This document shows positions 6,100 through 8,356 of a DNA stretch of 8,356 nucleotides, piece after piece. Position numbers and translations under genes: made by a program. Source of the stretch: Bacteroidota bacterium (GTDB lineage Bacteria; Bacteroidota; Bacteroidia; Bacteroidales; UBA1402); contig JAUZOU010000121.1 of the NCBI GenBank assembly GCA_030706285.1, positions 1 to 8,356 of the forward strand, in the 5' to 3' direction. Positions within the stretch are counted from its first letter, which is position 1; every line of letters starts with the position of its first letter. Under the pieces are notes generated by a model, which did not search any database, was not told the origin of the DNA, and saw only the letters and a list, made by a program, of their open reading frames with translations.

Positions 6100-6879
6100 A
6101 TGATGAAAAAGATTTTTTTAGGTTTGGCCTTGTTGGCCGGACTTTGTGCCTGCAGTGACAATGATACTTCCAATAAGTCGTGTCAAGTCCAGTTTACCTT
6201 GACGGATGCTCCTTCACTGAAAGGCTATAAGGCTTTGTATGTCGATGTAGAGGGCATTGAATATAATGTCGGAGACAGCGTTTGGAAAACGCTGGCGATC
6301 ATACCTGCCAGAATCAACCTGATGAATTTGACCAACGGCACTGATACTTTGCTTGGCAACGTTGAACTGGAAGCCGGACAAACCGTATCGCAGGTACGTC
6401 TGATTTTGGGCGATAACAATACTCTGGTGCTGGCTGATGGAACGGAAAAAAGCGTCAAAGTACCGAGCGGTCAGCAGTCAGGATTGAAAATCAATATTCA
6501 ATCAAGTGCAACCCTGACGAGTGGTTATAAAGTCATGATCGACTTCGATGCCGAACGCTCAGTCGTGGCCAAAGGAAACGGACAGTATTCGCTCAAACCT
6601 GTTCTGAGAGGCTTTATTGTGGCCAATACGTCAAAAGTATACGGAACCATTGTACCTGCCAAGGTTCCTTTCCAGGTCAGGATTATGCTGAACAATGACA
6701 CATTGACAACGGTTTCGGATACACTCCGGAACAATTATTTTGCCTTGCATGGGCTCACCTCCGGTACCTACAACCTAGTCTTCCTCAATGTTGGTGGTGA
6801 TACGCTTTATTCCATTTCACAGCAGGTGCACGGAGGAACCGATGTCAACATGGGAGTGATCACGATACCTCAGCATTAA
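6100..6879 (+). CDS. DUF4382-domain lipoprotein, possibly surface-exposed
   Basis: The N-terminus MMKKIFLGLALLAGLCAC is a lipoprotein signal peptide ending in a loose lipobox (LCAC). C18 is the likely lipidated residue after signal peptidase II cleavage. The following SDND resembles the acidic export signal that sends Bacteroidota lipoproteins to the cell surface. Residues about 28-172 fit DUF4382: the opening QFTLTDAPS (31-39), VDVEGIEYN (48-56), INLMNLTNG (72-80), LLGNVELEAGQ (84-94), VPSGQQSGLKI (121-131) and FDAERSVV (149-156). The rest, about 178-256, looks like a second beta-sandwich of the carboxypeptidase-regulatory-like kind. The molecular function of DUF4382 proteins is unknown to me. 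ATG 6100 and ATG 6103 are adjacent and give almost the same protein. The gene is closed by a terminator and looks like its own unit, with no visible link to the hcp module. Confidence 0.85.
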   Translation: MMKKIFLGLALLAGLCACSDNDTSNKSCQVQFTLTDAPSLKGYKALYVDVEGIEYNVGDSVWKTLAIIPARINLMNLTNGTDTLLGNVELEAGQTVSQVRLILGDNNTLVLADGTEKSVKVPSGQQSGLKINIQSSATLTSGYKVMIDFDAERSVVAKGNGQYSLKPVLRGFIVANTSKVYGTIVPAKVPFQVRIMLNNDTLTTVSDTLRNNYFALHGLTSGTYNLVFLNVGGDTLYSISQQVHGGTDVNMGVITIPQH

Positions 6880-6891
6880 CGTTTAAGAGTG

Positions 6892-6899
6892 TATCTTTG
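6892..6899 (+). promoter_or_regulatory. -7-like box immediately before the terminator
   Basis: TATCTTTG is a full match to TAnnTTTG and is followed by CA. Initiation would fall at about 6903-6906, inside the left arm of the hairpin at 6901-6939. It could be the promoter of the TonB receptor gene at 6975, whose leader would then begin with the hairpin, or a chance match. No -33 TTTG is present at the usual spacing. Confidence 0.35.
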
Positions 6900-6900
6900 C

Positions 6901-6941
6901 AAAAAGTCACAGACCATCATCGAGGTGCTGTGACTTTTTTT
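6901..6941 (+). terminator. Rho-independent terminator after the lipoprotein gene
   Basis: AAAAAGTCACAG (6901-6912) pairs perfectly with CTGTGACTTTTT (6928-6939), giving a 12-bp stem. Inner ACC/GGT pairing can extend it across one bulged G, and a run of seven T ends at 6941. It begins 21 nt after the lipoprotein stop codon. The A-run on the left arm gives a T-run on the minus strand too, so it could work in both directions, though no minus-strand gene reaches it here. Confidence 0.88.
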
Positions 6942-6974
6942 ACCCGCACCAATCTCAATTTATAAGATCTGATC

Positions 6975-8356
6975 ATGCGTAGCCAGTTCGTGTTTCTGTT
7001 AGCTCTTTTTATTTCCATTCCTTCTGCCTTTTCTCAACAACGTTTTACCTTTAGCGGTTACATCCGGGATGCAGCCTCGGGCGAGAGTCTGATCGGTGCG
7101 ACGCTGCATATTAAAGAAAAGCCTAATGCTACCGGACAATCCAATGCATACGGTTATTATTCGATCACGTTACCTGCCGGGAGCTACCAGGTTACCGTGC
7201 ATTATATGGGTTATACGGATCAATTTCAGACGGTTGATTTGACCAAACCGGTTAAATCCGATTTTGCCCTGAAGAAAGAAGCTAAGAACCTGAGCGATGT
7301 GGTGGTAACCGGAACCAGGCAAAATGAAACTGTCACGCAAACCAGAATGGGCCTTCAGAAACTGGATATCAAGGAAATCAACAACATTCCGGTGTTGTTT
7401 GGAGAAAAGGATGTCCTGAAAACGATCCAGCTGTTGCCGGGTATCAAGGCGGCCGGCGAAGGAAGCAGCGGATTTTACGTCAGGGGAGGAGCGGCCGACC
7501 AGAATCTGATTCTGCTGGACGAGGCGACCGTGTACAATGCGTCCCATTTGCTGGGCTTTTTTTCCGTGTTCAATTCCGATGCAATCAAGGATGTTTCCAT
7601 TTACAAAGGAAATGAACCGTCCGAATATGGCGGCAGGCTGTCTTCCGTACTGGATATCCGCATGAAAGAAGAGAACAATCAAACCTATCATGTCAACGGC
7701 GGTGTCGGTTTAATCTCATCGCGACTGAGCCTTGAAGGGCCAATTGTTAAAGATAAAGGCTCGTTCATCCTTTCAGCCAGACGGACGTATGCCGACATGT
7801 TCCTGAAACTGTCCAACGATACCAGCATGCATGGGACAAAACTCTATTTTTACGACCTGAATGTCAAGGCCAATTACAAGCTGGACGACCGTAACCGGGT
7901 CTTTTTGTCCGGCTATTTCGGTCAGGATGTGTTCGGCTATAAGCAGTTGTTTGGTTTTGACTGGGGCAATAAGACCGGAACTCTCCGTTGGAATCACCTC
8001 TTTTCTGATAAATTGTTTTCAAACACCTCGTTGATTTGTAGTGATTACAATTACCGGATCAAGTTGAATCTTTCCGCCGGCGATTACCTCAACATCATTT
8101 CGCGCATTCAGGATTTCGGATTAAAACAGGATTTCGACTTATTCGGAAGCGAAGAAACGGTTCGAAAATTCGGATTCAGTTCGATTTACCACCGCATTGT
8201 GCCTGGTGAGATAACGGCTGGTGACAACTATAAAATCAACAGCCTGACCAATAAATATGCCTGGGAAAATGCGCTGTACGTTTCAGAGAAACGGACACTT
8301 TCAGAAAAGCTGAACCTGGAGTATGGGCTTCGGTTGTCAACGTTCAGCCTGTTCGG
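6975..8356 (+). CDS. TonB-dependent outer-membrane receptor (5' part, runs off the window)
   Basis: The frame is open from ATG 6975 to the window edge: 460 complete codons plus two bases, with no stop. The protein begins with a signal peptide (about 1-20, ending PSAFS before QQ). A carboxypeptidase-regulatory-like beta-sandwich follows at about 26-100 (FSGYIRDAASGESLIGATL, YGYYSITLPAGSYQV). A TonB-box-like LSDVVVTGT is at 106-114. The plug domain is at about 125-232, with LKTIQLLPGIKAAGEGSSGF, YVRGGAADQNLILLDEATVY and EYGGRLSSVLDIRM as landmarks. The start of the outer-membrane beta-barrel follows. Such receptors import large or scarce ligands across the outer membrane using TonB-ExbBD energy; the ligand cannot be told from this part. 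It does not look like a SusC, and no SusD lies upstream. About 300 or more barrel residues should lie beyond the window. A terminator separates it from the lipoprotein gene. Confidence 0.92.
   Translation, partial: MRSQFVFLLALFISIPSAFSQQRFTFSGYIRDAASGESLIGATLHIKEKPNATGQSNAYGYYSITLPAGSYQVTVHYMGYTDQFQTVDLTKPVKSDFALKKEAKNLSDVVVTGTRQNETVTQTRMGLQKLDIKEINNIPVLFGEKDVLKTIQLLPGIKAAGEGSSGFYVRGGAADQNLILLDEATVYNASHLLGFFSVFNSDAIKDVSIYKGNEPSEYGGRLSSVLDIRMKEENNQTYHVNGGVGLISSRLSLEGPIVKDKGSFILSARRTYADMFLKLSNDTSMHGTKLYFYDLNVKANYKLDDRNRVFLSGYFGQDVFGYKQLFGFDWGNKTGTLRWNHLFSDKLFSNTSLICSDYNYRIKLNLSAGDYLNIISRIQDFGLKQDFDLFGSEETVRKFGFSSIYHRIVPGEITAGDNYKINSLTNKYAWENALYVSEKRTLSEKLNLEYGLRLSTFSLF

Noticed and set aside
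7170..7997. Two minus-strand frames within the TonB receptor region
   Set aside because: The plus strand carries a continuous receptor sequence with signal peptide, regulatory-like domain and plug motifs across the same span; the minus-strand frames are shadows.

Overview
The window looks like chromosomal DNA from an anaerobic member of the Bacteroidota, probably Bacteroidales. Three things point there. Several promoters carry the Bacteroidota -7 element (TAnnTTTG) and start codons have A-rich leaders rather than clear Shine-Dalgarno sites. Obg, adenylate kinase and the TonB receptor have Bacteroidota-type sequences. The hybrid cluster protein is of the strict-anaerobe class. Genes are evenly composed, and I see no insertion sequence, phage gene, tRNA, rRNA or CRISPR array.

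Layout. (1) 107-2429, plus strand: a housekeeping run hpt - adk - obgE (purine salvage, adenylate balance, ribosome-associated GTPase). It ends at a strong hairpin (2453-2490) shared with the convergent gene hcp. (2) 2514-6007: a nitrosative-stress module. hcp (hybrid cluster protein) and an upstream two-domain ferredoxin-like iron-sulfur protein lie on the minus strand. A Crp/Fnr-family regulator, very likely HcpR, is divergent on the plus strand. The 135-nt divergent region holds a perfect 16-bp palindrome (TGTAACATATGTTACA, 5285-5300) between two outward-facing -7 boxes. The plus-strand box lies inside the N-terminus of the longest possible regulator ORF, so the true regulator start is probably ATG 5351. 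(3) 6100-6879: a DUF4382 lipoprotein with a possible surface-export signal, followed by an intrinsic terminator (6901-6941). (4) 6975 to the window end: the first 460 codons of a TonB-dependent outer-membrane receptor that runs off the edge.

How the genes work together. The regulator probably senses NO or related stress and binds the palindrome to control the ferredoxin-hcp unit and possibly itself. The ferredoxin-like protein is the likely electron carrier for Hcp, as no Hcr-type reductase is present here. The lipoprotein and TonB receptor are envelope proteins with no visible link to this module.

I found no wholly new system. The best lead is the Hcp / atypical ferredoxin / HcpR unit: its regulator and Hcp belong to known types, but the ferredoxin-like partner has an incomplete second cluster motif and a cysteine-containing C-terminal domain of unclear role.
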